Of a stretch of 64,000 nucleotides of DNA, positions 26,250-33,851 are shown piece after piece. Origin of the DNA: an uncultured Elusimicrobiales bacterium (lineage in GTDB: Bacteria > Elusimicrobiota > Elusimicrobia > Elusimicrobiales > Elusimicrobiaceae); contig CAKUKI010000002.1 in NCBI GenBank assembly GCA_934662565.1, positions 280,386 through 344,385 on the forward strand. Reading direction: 5' to 3'. Position 1 is the stretch's first letter; each line of letters begins with the position of its first letter. The translations under genes and the position numbers were made by a program. The notes below the pieces were generated by a model. It had not been told where the DNA came from, did no database searches, and saw nothing but the letters and a program-made list of their open reading frames with translations.

Positions 26250-27310
26250 TGGCCAGCGCGTACGATTTCAAAGCCTCCAATAACCGCCGTATTTTTATGC
26301 TTTCGGCGGTTTTTATGGTGCTGGTTTTAGTGGCCGCGTGGTGGGTGTCTTATGCGTTTGCCTTGGGGGCTTTCGTGTCGGACCCGCTAAACGGGGAGGA
26401 ATCCTATACCGCCAAAGTCCGCCATACGCTTATTAACCATGTGATAGATAACGCCGTAGACGGGCGTATGGATGCGTATTTCCTGCCGGATGCCGTGGCG
26501 CTGAAGACCAAAGCGCGGGGGCTGGCAAACAGGGTCACGCTGGTTGTCTTTTTATTAGGTATTTTTTGGGTCTTAAAAGGGTATAAGTATGGGGAATGGT
26601 TGGTGCTGAATGCCGCCCATGCCGTGCGCTTAAACGAGCCGGAGCACCGTGAGTTATACCGTTTGGCCACTACCGCTTGCAAAACGGCGGGGGTGGCGGC
26701 GCCCCGATTATATGTGATTATGGATGAGAGCCTGAATGCTTTTACTGCCGGCGCGGACCCGCAACGGCCGGCCATTGTGGTGACGAGCGGACTGTTGGAA
26801 AAATTGTCCAAACAGGAATTAGAAGCCGTTTTGAGCCACGAGGCCGCCCATATTCAGTTTGGGGATGTTAAACTCATTATGACGGGGTTGGTGACGTCTT
26901 TGCTGTTTGTGTTAATGGGGGAAGCGTGTTTTGCCAGTATTGTATTGAACCGCAAGGCGGGGCTTTTGGGTTTTTTAGCCAATGGAATTGCCGGAATTTT
27001 TTGTTGGATAATTGGGATTATTGTGTGCCCGCTGATGAATTTGGCGGTTTCGCGCGAGTGTGAATTGCGGGCGGATGCCCAAGCGGTGCTTTTGTGCCGC
27101 AATACGGGCGCGCTTATCAGCGCGTTGGAAAAAATTGCCAAAGACAGCCGTGTTGAAATTTTGGATTTGCACCCCAGCATGGTGGGGCTTTGTATTGCCA
27201 GCCCGCGCGCACAGAGCAGTTTACTGCTGGAGCTATCCGGCTTGGCGGCTACGCACCCGCCGATGGCAATGCGCATAGCCGCGCTAAAAGAAATGGACGG
27301 GCGGGCATAG
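26249..27310 (+). CDS. M48 family membrane zinc metalloprotease, second copy
   Basis: 353 residues, same layout as the gene before it: two N-terminal helices separated by an extracytoplasmic loop, AFTAGADPQRPAIVVT, the catalytic HEAAH, internal hydrophobic helices and CELRADAQA with the third ligand Glu. It is clearly a diverged tandem duplicate (shared ending THPPM/I..RI..L..MDGR) and keeps all catalytic residues, so both copies look active. Confidence 0.92.
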   Translation: MASAYDFKASNNRRIFMLSAVFMVLVLVAAWWVSYAFALGAFVSDPLNGEESYTAKVRHTLINHVIDNAVDGRMDAYFLPDAVALKTKARGLANRVTLVVFLLGIFWVLKGYKYGEWLVLNAAHAVRLNEPEHRELYRLATTACKTAGVAAPRLYVIMDESLNAFTAGADPQRPAIVVTSGLLEKLSKQELEAVLSHEAAHIQFGDVKLIMTGLVTSLLFVLMGEACFASIVLNRKAGLLGFLANGIAGIFCWIIGIIVCPLMNLAVSRECELRADAQAVLLCRNTGALISALEKIAKDSRVEILDLHPSMVGLCIASPRAQSSLLLELSGLAATHPPMAMRIAALKEMDGRA

Positions 27311-27348
27311 GTTTTGAATAATTTACAAAAGGAGAGATTTGGAAAAAT

Positions 27349-27900
27349 ATGTGGCTGGATTTACTGATTTTAGGTGCGGTGGGGTATGTTTTGTACGCTA
27401 AATTATGGAAACCCACGCGGGAAAAACAACTCCAATTACAGGTGGAAATGACTGCCGCTTGGACGGGCATTTGTGCCCAAATCCGCGCGCGGCAAAATGC
27501 GGCGGATTGTTTGTTGAAAAAAGCATTTGCGTTGGGGCCGCAGGAGCCGTTTGTAAAAGCCTTGGCCGCGGTGCTGGATGAACAAACCGTGCGGTTGGAT
27601 GATGTGCAACAGGTGGCTTCGCGCGAAGAAACCTTTGTGGGGGTGCTGGCCTCAGCAGAGCGTATGGAAGAGGCGGCCCCTGCCTTAAAAACGGATGCCA
27701 ACTGGCAGCAGGCCCGTCAGGAAGTGGCCGCGGCAAACCAAAAAATAGCCGTTTTGCGCAGCCAATATAACGGTGCGGCACTGGCTTATAATAAACTGGC
27801 GGAGCGGTTTCCGGCCAATATCGTTTGTGCCGCGTGTAAAACCGTTCCGGCGGTGTTGTTTGATTCTGTCCCACTCACGCCGGAAGATTTAAATTTCTAA
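27349..27900 (+). CDS. Divergent LemA-like protein
   Basis: 183 residues. An N-terminal membrane helix (LLILGAVGYVLYA) and a helical bundle that keeps the LemA end pattern (LRSQYNGAALAYNKLAERFPANIV). The canonical NLVETVKGYA-type segment is lost. Follows the second M48 gene after 38 bp. Probably a third partner of the protease pair; identity as LemA rests on length, topology and the C-terminal motif. Confidence 0.72.
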   Translation: MWLDLLILGAVGYVLYAKLWKPTREKQLQLQVEMTAAWTGICAQIRARQNAADCLLKKAFALGPQEPFVKALAAVLDEQTVRLDDVQQVASREETFVGVLASAERMEEAAPALKTDANWQQARQEVAAANQKIAVLRSQYNGAALAYNKLAERFPANIVCAACKTVPAVLFDSVPLTPEDLNF

Positions 27901-27920
27901 CCGTTTATAGCTTGTTCAAT

Positions 27921-27953
27921 AAAAAGCTCCGGTGTTTTGCGCCGGAGCTTTTT
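27921..27953. terminator. Bidirectional intrinsic terminator
   Basis: AAAAAGCTCCGG / CCGGAGCTTTTT perfect 12-bp stem with a 9-nt loop, between the convergent LemA-like genes. The last bases overlap the stop of the minus-strand gene. Confidence 0.92.
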
Positions 27954-28503
27954 ACCTGTTTGGCAATGAATGGCTTTTGGGCAGGCTTACATTAAAATCA
28001 AAATATTCTTGGGGGGCTAATTCAAACATAGCCGCCAGCAGATTAAGCGGAATGGTATGGGCCAGCGTATTAAAATCCCGCACGGCGTTATTGTAGCGGC
28101 GTTTGGCCCTTTCGGCATGGTGTTCCGCCAAAATAAGGGCGCGTTGCAGTTTGATAAATTGCGGGTCTTGCTGTAAAGCGGTATCGGCTTGTACAGCCGT
28201 AAAGATTTTTTTTAGTTTGCAGGTCATTTCTTTTTCGCACGCAATCCGGCGCGGCAGCGTATTGGCTTGGCGGCAGTCTTCCCGTAAATTTTTGAGTGTA
28301 TAAATAAAAGTGCGGTCCACTTCCGGCCAAGAAGCGGCGTTCAGGGCAAGCAGGGGGATTAATTCGCACCGGTTTTTTAGGCGGCTGTCCAGCTTTAGCC
28401 ATGCGGTTTGGGTGGCTTTGTATAAGGCGGCCAGTTTGCGGTATGCCAGTGCCAATATCCCTACCAGCGCCAGCATAAACCCAATAAAAAATCCAACGAG
28501 CAT
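27952..28503 (-). CDS. Second divergent LemA-like protein, opposite strand
   Basis: 183 residues. N-terminal helix (VGFFIGFMLALVGILALAY), then TQTAWLKLDSRLKNRCELIP, matching the LemA KEAWSDIEVQMKRRYDLIP region, and RRYNNAVRDFNTLAHTIPLNLLAAMF matching the LemA end. It is more similar to canonical LemA than the 27349 protein is. Convergent with the M48 run, with an AAGGAGG ribosome-binding site. Confidence 0.8.
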   Translation of the reverse strand: MLVGFFIGFMLALVGILALAYRKLAALYKATQTAWLKLDSRLKNRCELIPLLALNAASWPEVDRTFIYTLKNLREDCRQANTLPRRIACEKEMTCKLKKIFTAVQADTALQQDPQFIKLQRALILAEHHAERAKRRYNNAVRDFNTLAHTIPLNLLAAMFELAPQEYFDFNVSLPKSHSLPNR

Positions 28504-28637
28504 ACATACCTCCTTAAACCAGTTGACGAGCCTTTTTTTTAATTTTACAATGTTTGGTAGAGGGGTCCGCTTGCGGATACCCGCTATAAATTAGAGTATA
28601 TCCGTTCCTAAACGATTTATCAAGGTTTTTTAGCCGT

Positions 28638-28683
28638 GTCTGGTGCCGGCCTTGGATAAATCGGTTTGACTCCGGCGCCGGAC
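28638..28683 (+). other. Leader hairpin upstream of the symporter gene
   Basis: GTCTGGTGCCGG (28638-28649) can pair with CCGGCGCCGGAC (28672-28683) over 12 positions with two G-U pairs and a 22-nt loop. No U-run follows, and the ribosome-binding site lies about 20 nt downstream. Possibly a regulatory leader structure; I do not recognise it as a known riboswitch. Confidence 0.45.
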
Positions 28684-28715
28684 AAAAAACTATTCAAACG
28701 TTTGTGGAGAAAACT

Positions 28716-30356
28716 ATGCTGCTAACAGTATCTTCCTTTGTAGGATTTACCGCGTTGGTGTTGGGGCTTTCCTATTATCTGACGCGCAAAAATGATACCT
28801 CCTCCTCAGAAGGCTATTTTTTAGCCGGCAGAGGACTGACCGGTTGGGTGATTGCCGCATCCCTCCTGCTTACTAACCTGTCTACCGAGCAAATGGTAGG
28901 GTTAAACGGGCAGGGGTATATGTTTAATATGTCCGGCATGGGGTACGAGGTCGGCGCGTCGCTGGCGCTGATTATCGTGGCGTTTTTCTTTTTGCCGCGC
29001 TACTTAAAAAAAGGCTATGCCACTATACCGGATTTTATCGGCGAGCGCTATGACGCCGTCACCAAACAGTTTGTAAACTTCCTGTTTTTGGCCGGCTATG
29101 TGCTTATTTTGCTCCCCACGGTGTTGTATTCCGGCGCGATTGGTATGGGCGGTATTTTTAACATTATGGATACCTTCCAAATTTCGGCCATGCAATCTAT
29201 TGTGGTGGTGGTAGTAGCCATTGGGGTTTTGGGGTGCTTGTATACCATTTTCGGCGGGCTTCGCATTATGGCGGTGGCCGATACGCTTAACGGTATCGGA
29301 TTGATTTTCGGCGGGCTGATGGTGCCTGTTTTCGCCCTGATGTATGTGGGGGACGGCAATATGCTTACCGGTATTACTACCGTGGTGCAGGCACATCCGG
29401 AAAAATTCAACGCCATTGGCGGCGCGGGGGACCCGGTGCCCTTTGCTACCATGTTTACGGGGATGTTTTTGGTCAACCTGTTTTATTGGGGCTGCAACCA
29501 AACCATTATCCAGCGTGCATTGGCCGCCAAAAACTTAAAAGAAGGCCAAAAAGGGCTTTTGTTAGCCGCCACGTTTAAGCTGATTGGCCCCTTGTATTTG
29601 ATTATTCCGGGCATTGTGGCGTTTCATATTTTCCAAAATAAACCGTTGGCGGTGGGGGATATGGCGTACCCCATGTTGGTAAATACCGTATTGCCCACGT
29701 ACTTAATCGGCTTTTTTGCGGCGGTGTTGTTCGGGGCTATTTTAAGCTCGTTTAATGCGGCTTTGAACTCTACTTCCACCCTGTTTATGCTCAACGTCTA
29801 CAAACCGTTCCGCCCCCAAGCCACGGACGAAGAACTTGTGCGCAAAGGCAAATGGGTGGGCATTGGGTTGGCGGTGTTTTCTATGTGTGTGGCCCCGCTG
29901 ATTGCCAAAGCGCCGTCCGGCCTGTTTAACTATTTGCAAATGGTAAACGGCTTTTACAATGTGCCTATTTTCACCCTGATTATTTTTGGTATGCTCAATA
30001 AAAAAGCGCCCGCGTGGGCCGCTAAAGCAACACTGGGCTTTTTTATTGTAGTGTACGGCATTACGCAGTTGCCGTCCAGTTTGGGCTTTATGGCGTGGAA
30101 GGACAGTATCGGCTGGCTATCGGCTTTTTCCGGCTGGCACTTCCTGCATATTATGGCGGTGTTGTTTGTTATCAGCGTAGTGTTTATGTATGTGACGGGC
30201 ATTTTCTGGCCGGCTGCCAATAAATACGACGATTCCAAAGATTTGCAAGTGGTGGACATTACCCCGTGGAAATTGGGCGTCACCATGAGCATTGGCATTG
30301 TGGTTTGTGTATTTTTGGTCTATGTGCTGTTTTCTTCGTTAGGGATAGCCGCCTGA
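28716..30356 (+). CDS. Sodium:solute symporter (SSS family)
   Basis: 546 residues from ATG 28716 (TGGAGA ribosome-binding site 6 bp upstream; the in-frame GTG at 28704 would put the start on that site). About 13-14 membrane helices. SSS features: YYLTRKN...SSEGYFLAGRGLTGWVIAASLLLTNLSTEQMVG and the GGLRIMAVADTLNG helix. Similar in style to the sugar/nucleoside symporters (SglT/YidK); the substrate is not predictable. A strong terminator follows. Confidence 0.9.
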   Translation: MLLTVSSFVGFTALVLGLSYYLTRKNDTSSSEGYFLAGRGLTGWVIAASLLLTNLSTEQMVGLNGQGYMFNMSGMGYEVGASLALIIVAFFFLPRYLKKGYATIPDFIGERYDAVTKQFVNFLFLAGYVLILLPTVLYSGAIGMGGIFNIMDTFQISAMQSIVVVVVAIGVLGCLYTIFGGLRIMAVADTLNGIGLIFGGLMVPVFALMYVGDGNMLTGITTVVQAHPEKFNAIGGAGDPVPFATMFTGMFLVNLFYWGCNQTIIQRALAAKNLKEGQKGLLLAATFKLIGPLYLIIPGIVAFHIFQNKPLAVGDMAYPMLVNTVLPTYLIGFFAAVLFGAILSSFNAALNSTSTLFMLNVYKPFRPQATDEELVRKGKWVGIGLAVFSMCVAPLIAKAPSGLFNYLQMVNGFYNVPIFTLIIFGMLNKKAPAWAAKATLGFFIVVYGITQLPSSLGFMAWKDSIGWLSAFSGWHFLHIMAVLFVISVVFMYVTGIFWPAANKYDDSKDLQVVDITPWKLGVTMSIGIVVCVFLVYVLFSSLGIAA

Positions 30357-30375
30357 CGGATTTTAAGATAAGCCG

Positions 30376-30406
30376 GGGCTCCCAAAATGGGAGCCCTTTT
30401 TGTTTT
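30376..30406 (+). terminator. Intrinsic terminator after the symporter
   Basis: GGGCTCCC-AAAAT-GGGAGCCC followed by TTTTTGTTTT. Confidence 0.93.
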
Positions 30407-30455
30407 GTATCGGGAAAAGTTGTTATAATAAAATAGTAAACAGGAGATTTAATTT

Positions 30456-31328
30456 ATGCCCGAAAATATGCCCGAAACCCGAATTAATGTGTTTAATGAT
30501 GCGCCGGCCCGCGTGCAAGCACCGGCGCAGCAGGCCCCGCAGGTGGAGTATGCCTCGTTAATGGAACGCTTTGTGGCCCTGCTGATTGATTACGGCCTGA
30601 TTATGATTCCCGGCCAAGTGATTTTGATGTTGGCTACGCGCAATATGGAGTTGGAAATGGTCCATATTTACGCCTTAACGGGTTTATTAAATGCGGTTTT
30701 TGTGCTATATATGGCGGTGTTTTCTTGCGGGGGGAGAGTGCCTTTAGGCAAAAAATTGGTGGGGATTGCCGTTGCCTCTGCCGACGACCCGCAAGCCCCC
30801 ATCGGCTTTATGCGGGCACTACTGCGCAGCATAGGGTATTATTTTAGTGCGGCCTTGCTTATGTGTGGGTTTTTAATGGCGTTTTTTGAAGAACGCAAAC
30901 GCGCTTTGGAAGATTTTATGGGTCACTCCGTCGTGGTGCGCTTGCGCCCGAAAGGCATTATGGAAACCGTGGCCATTACGCTGACGGGCTTGGCCATTAT
31001 TGCCGCTTATGCGGGTGTGTTTTATTCGCAAACGTTTGCCAAAGGCTCTGCCGTGCAGCTAGCGTATATTGACCGCGCCCAAAAAACGTTGGAAGATTTA
31101 TCCCTGTTGCAGGAAATCCACCGTTCCCAATACGGCTATTTTACCAACGATTTACAACGTCTGGTGTTATTATCCGGTGACCCTGTGCAATTCCAGCGGG
31201 ATATCCAGCGCACGTTGGATAGGCGCGGGTTCAAGTTGGGGGTATCGCGCAATACTTATAAAATTATTGCCCGCGCAAAAGATACCCGCCATACGCAGGT
31301 GGTGTTTATCCCGTATCGGGACCGATAA
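30456..31328 (+). CDS. RDD-domain membrane protein with pseudopilin-like C-terminal segment
   Basis: 290 residues. Residues 35-165 are an RDD domain (LMERFVALLIDYGLI, GGRVPLGKKLVGIAV, DFMGHSVVVRL). After it comes another membrane helix (ITLTGLAIIAAYAGVFY) and about 95 residues with IDRAQKTLEDLSLLQEIHRS, QYGYFTNDLQRL, i.e. the amphipathic helix and 'length of G-Y-x-x-D-L' pattern seen in type IV pilins and pseudopilins, without a prepilin cleavage site. TATAAT at 30424-30429 and AGGAGA upstream. Function unknown. Confidence 0.8.
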   Translation: MPENMPETRINVFNDAPARVQAPAQQAPQVEYASLMERFVALLIDYGLIMIPGQVILMLATRNMELEMVHIYALTGLLNAVFVLYMAVFSCGGRVPLGKKLVGIAVASADDPQAPIGFMRALLRSIGYYFSAALLMCGFLMAFFEERKRALEDFMGHSVVVRLRPKGIMETVAITLTGLAIIAAYAGVFYSQTFAKGSAVQLAYIDRAQKTLEDLSLLQEIHRSQYGYFTNDLQRLVLLSGDPVQFQRDIQRTLDRRGFKLGVSRNTYKIIARAKDTRHTQVVFIPYRDR

Positions 31329-31349
31329 CGCACTGTTTTACTTGTTCAT

Positions 31350-31380
31350 AAAAAGCCCCGCTTTCTGGCGGGGTTTTTTA
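31350..31380 (+). terminator. Intrinsic terminator after the RDD gene
   Basis: AAAAGCCCCGC-TTTCTG-GCGGGG followed by TTTTTT. Confidence 0.9.
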
Positions 31381-31412
31381 TAACGGTGTTTGAATGTAGT
31401 TTTGCGCGGATA

Positions 31413-31793
31413 TTAGTGCATGTGGTGCGCTTCTGTGGTGTGTTGGCAGCTGATGCAGTAGCGCGCAAAAGGCAAGGCTTTAATGCGTTTTTTAGGAATA
31501 GGCTGGCGGCAGTATTCACAAATGCCGTAAATGCCTTTGTCTATTTTGCGTAAAGCGGCTTCAATTTGGTCCAGCGTTTTGTGGGCGTTGCCGGAAAGTT
31601 CAAATAAAATTTCTTTATCTAAACTTTTGGATGCGTCGTCAATGGGGTCCCCCACCTCATTATCCGGCATATCCATATTTTTTTTGTCTTTCAGGCGCGC
31701 GGCCGCATCATCCCGCAACTCCAAGAGATGTGCCTTAATTGTTTTTAATTCCGTGGCGGTAAGCGCGTCTTTATTTGCTTTTTTAGTCACCAT
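31413..31793 (-). CDS. DksA/TraR-type C4 zinc-finger protein
   Basis: 126 residues. A helical N-terminal part, then the TraR/DksA zinc finger IYGICEYCRQPIPKKRIKALPFARYCISCQ with four cysteines. Such proteins bind the RNA polymerase secondary channel and, with ppGpp, alter promoter use. The acidic tip (DNEVGDPIDDASKSLDKE) has more distance between Asp residues than E. coli DksA, so it may be a YocK/YteA-like or general DksA homologue. Alone on the minus strand, divergent from the exporter gene. Confidence 0.9.
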   Translation of the reverse strand: MVTKKANKDALTATELKTIKAHLLELRDDAAARLKDKKNMDMPDNEVGDPIDDASKSLDKEILFELSGNAHKTLDQIEAALRKIDKGIYGICEYCRQPIPKKRIKALPFARYCISCQHTTEAHHMH

Positions 31794-31970
31794 AACGTCC
31801 CCTTGTTGAATGTATATTAAATTTTAGGCCAGATAAACGCGGGTTGCGTTTCTGGGCCGTTTGATTAGTTTAGCAAAGTACGCCTTATTTTTCAACCCCT
31901 CCAAAAACAGGACAAAGCGAACCGTAATTGTTATAATCTAAAATATACCCATTTCTGGAGTTTATTTCCT

Positions 31971-33758
31971 ATGAAAAGCAATTTATTAAAACTGTCGGTA
32001 CGGGATTTGTTGTTCAAGAACCCACTGGTGGTAAATTATAAAAAAATGTGGCCGTTTATCAAGCCGTATTGGTTCCGCGCGGTGTTGGGGCTGGTGCTGG
32101 CACTGCCGGTGGGCGCGCTGGATGCCACCGTGGCTATGTTTATGAAGTATTACACGGACGACGTTTTAGTTAAAAAAGATGCCTTTTTTGCCGCGTGGAT
32201 ACCGCTTTTAATTATTGCCTTTGTGTTGGTGCAAAGCATACTGACTTATGTGGTCAAGTATCTTAATACTTGGGTGGGCAATAAAATTACGCTGGGGGTG
32301 CGCAAAAAACTGTTTGAAAAACTGCTCTCTATGCACAGCGGTTATTTTGATAAAGTGGACTCCGGCTTTGTCATGATGCGCTTTAACGGCGACGCCGACA
32401 CCGCCTGCAACGGATTAATTAACAACCTGCGTATGATTGTGACCCGTGTGTTTTCGTCCGTCACTTTGGTTGGGGTGCTGCTTTATAACTCTTGGCAGCT
32501 TACCTTTATTGCCATTGGTGCTTTTGCGGTAGCGGGCGGACTTATTTTTGTTGTACGCAAAAAATTGGAAGAATTGGTGCATGATTCCGTGGTTATCGGC
32601 TCTATTGCCATGCGCGCTTATAACGAAGCCTACAACGGCAACCGCACCATTGCCGCCTATAACTTGCAGCAAGACCAAGAAAGCCGTTTTAATCACTTAA
32701 TGGACGAGGCTTTTAGCCTGAATATGGGTATGATTAAGCATACGGGGTGGCTCTCTCCGGTGATGCACTTTATTGTGTCTTTGGGGTTGGCGCTCGTGTT
32801 CTGGCAGAGTAGTGCTATGATTGTAAAAGGCACTATTACCAGCGGTAATTTTACCTCTTTTGTCACGGCGCTTTTAATGCTTTATACTCCGGTTAAAACC
32901 ATGGGGGATAACTATGTGGATATTAAAAAAGCATTTTTGGCGATTGACCGTATTTTTGAAATTTTCTCCCTTAAAACCAAAATTTCGGATAAACCCGCCG
33001 CCCGTAAGCTGGCCGGTATTCAAAAAGAAATTGCTTTTGAAAATGTTTCCTTTGAATATAAAACCGGTGTGCCGGTGCTTAAAAACATCAACTTAAAAAC
33101 CGCCGTAGGTAAGACGGTGGCGTTTGTGGGAAACTCCGGCGGCGGAAAGTCCACCATTGTCAGCTTGCTCCCGCGGTTTTATGACCCGCAACAAGGCCGC
33201 GTGACGGTGGACGGCGTGGACGTGCGGGATGTGGAACTGTCCTCTCTGCGTGACCAAATAGCCGTGGTGTTTCAGGATAACTTCCTTTTTAGCGGCACTA
33301 TCCGCGATAACATTTTAATTGGCCGTCCCTCCGCCACCGAGGCAGATTTGAAAGAAGCCGTAAAACACGCCCACTTGGACGATTTTATTGCCTCTTTGAA
33401 AGACGGCTTAAATACAGTACTGGGCGAACGCGGCATTACGCTTTCCGGCGGGCAACGCCAGCGGGTAGCTATTGCGCGCGCATTTATTAAAAATGCTCCG
33501 GTTATTGTGTTGGACGAAGCCACCAGTGCGTTGGATAATAAGTCCGAGGCGGTAGTGCAAAAAGCGCTGGATAATCTGACCAAAAATAAAACGGTGTTTG
33601 TGATTGCGCACCGCTTATCTACCGTAGTGAATGCGGATACGATTGTAGTGCTGAACCAAGGCGAAATTGTAGAACGCGGTACCCACGAAGAGTTGCTAAA
33701 AATTCCCAATGGGGCGTATGCCGCTTTATACAACGCGCAATTTAAGCATAAACAATAA
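31971..33758 (+). CDS. MsbA-like ABC transporter (fused permease and ATPase)
   Basis: 595 residues. Six membrane helices (residues 30-330) fused to an ATPase: Walker A VGNSGGGKST, Q-loop VVFQDNFLFSG, signature LSGGQRQRVAIARA, Walker B VIVLDEATSALD and the H-loop IAHRLST. The type fits lipid flippases such as MsbA acting as homodimers; drug or peptide export is not excluded. Preceded by TATAAT at 31932 and a CTGGAG ribosome-binding site; followed by a terminator. Confidence 0.92.
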   Translation: MKSNLLKLSVRDLLFKNPLVVNYKKMWPFIKPYWFRAVLGLVLALPVGALDATVAMFMKYYTDDVLVKKDAFFAAWIPLLIIAFVLVQSILTYVVKYLNTWVGNKITLGVRKKLFEKLLSMHSGYFDKVDSGFVMMRFNGDADTACNGLINNLRMIVTRVFSSVTLVGVLLYNSWQLTFIAIGAFAVAGGLIFVVRKKLEELVHDSVVIGSIAMRAYNEAYNGNRTIAAYNLQQDQESRFNHLMDEAFSLNMGMIKHTGWLSPVMHFIVSLGLALVFWQSSAMIVKGTITSGNFTSFVTALLMLYTPVKTMGDNYVDIKKAFLAIDRIFEIFSLKTKISDKPAARKLAGIQKEIAFENVSFEYKTGVPVLKNINLKTAVGKTVAFVGNSGGGKSTIVSLLPRFYDPQQGRVTVDGVDVRDVELSSLRDQIAVVFQDNFLFSGTIRDNILIGRPSATEADLKEAVKHAHLDDFIASLKDGLNTVLGERGITLSGGQRQRVAIARAFIKNAPVIVLDEATSALDNKSEAVVQKALDNLTKNKTVFVIAHRLSTVVNADTIVVLNQGEIVERGTHEELLKIPNGAYAALYNAQFKHKQ

Positions 33759-33780
33759 TGTGCCGTACGTTTTTAGGGTG

Positions 33781-33812
33781 CGCCCCGTTGCCAAAACAGC
33801 GGGGCGTTTTTT
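33781..33812 (+). terminator. Intrinsic terminator after the exporter gene
   Basis: CGCCCCG / CGGGGCG stem with a 12-nt loop, followed by TTTTTT. Confidence 0.88.
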
Positions 33813-33851
33813 GTGCCCCTAAACAGAGGGGGAATTTGTTATAATTTGTAT

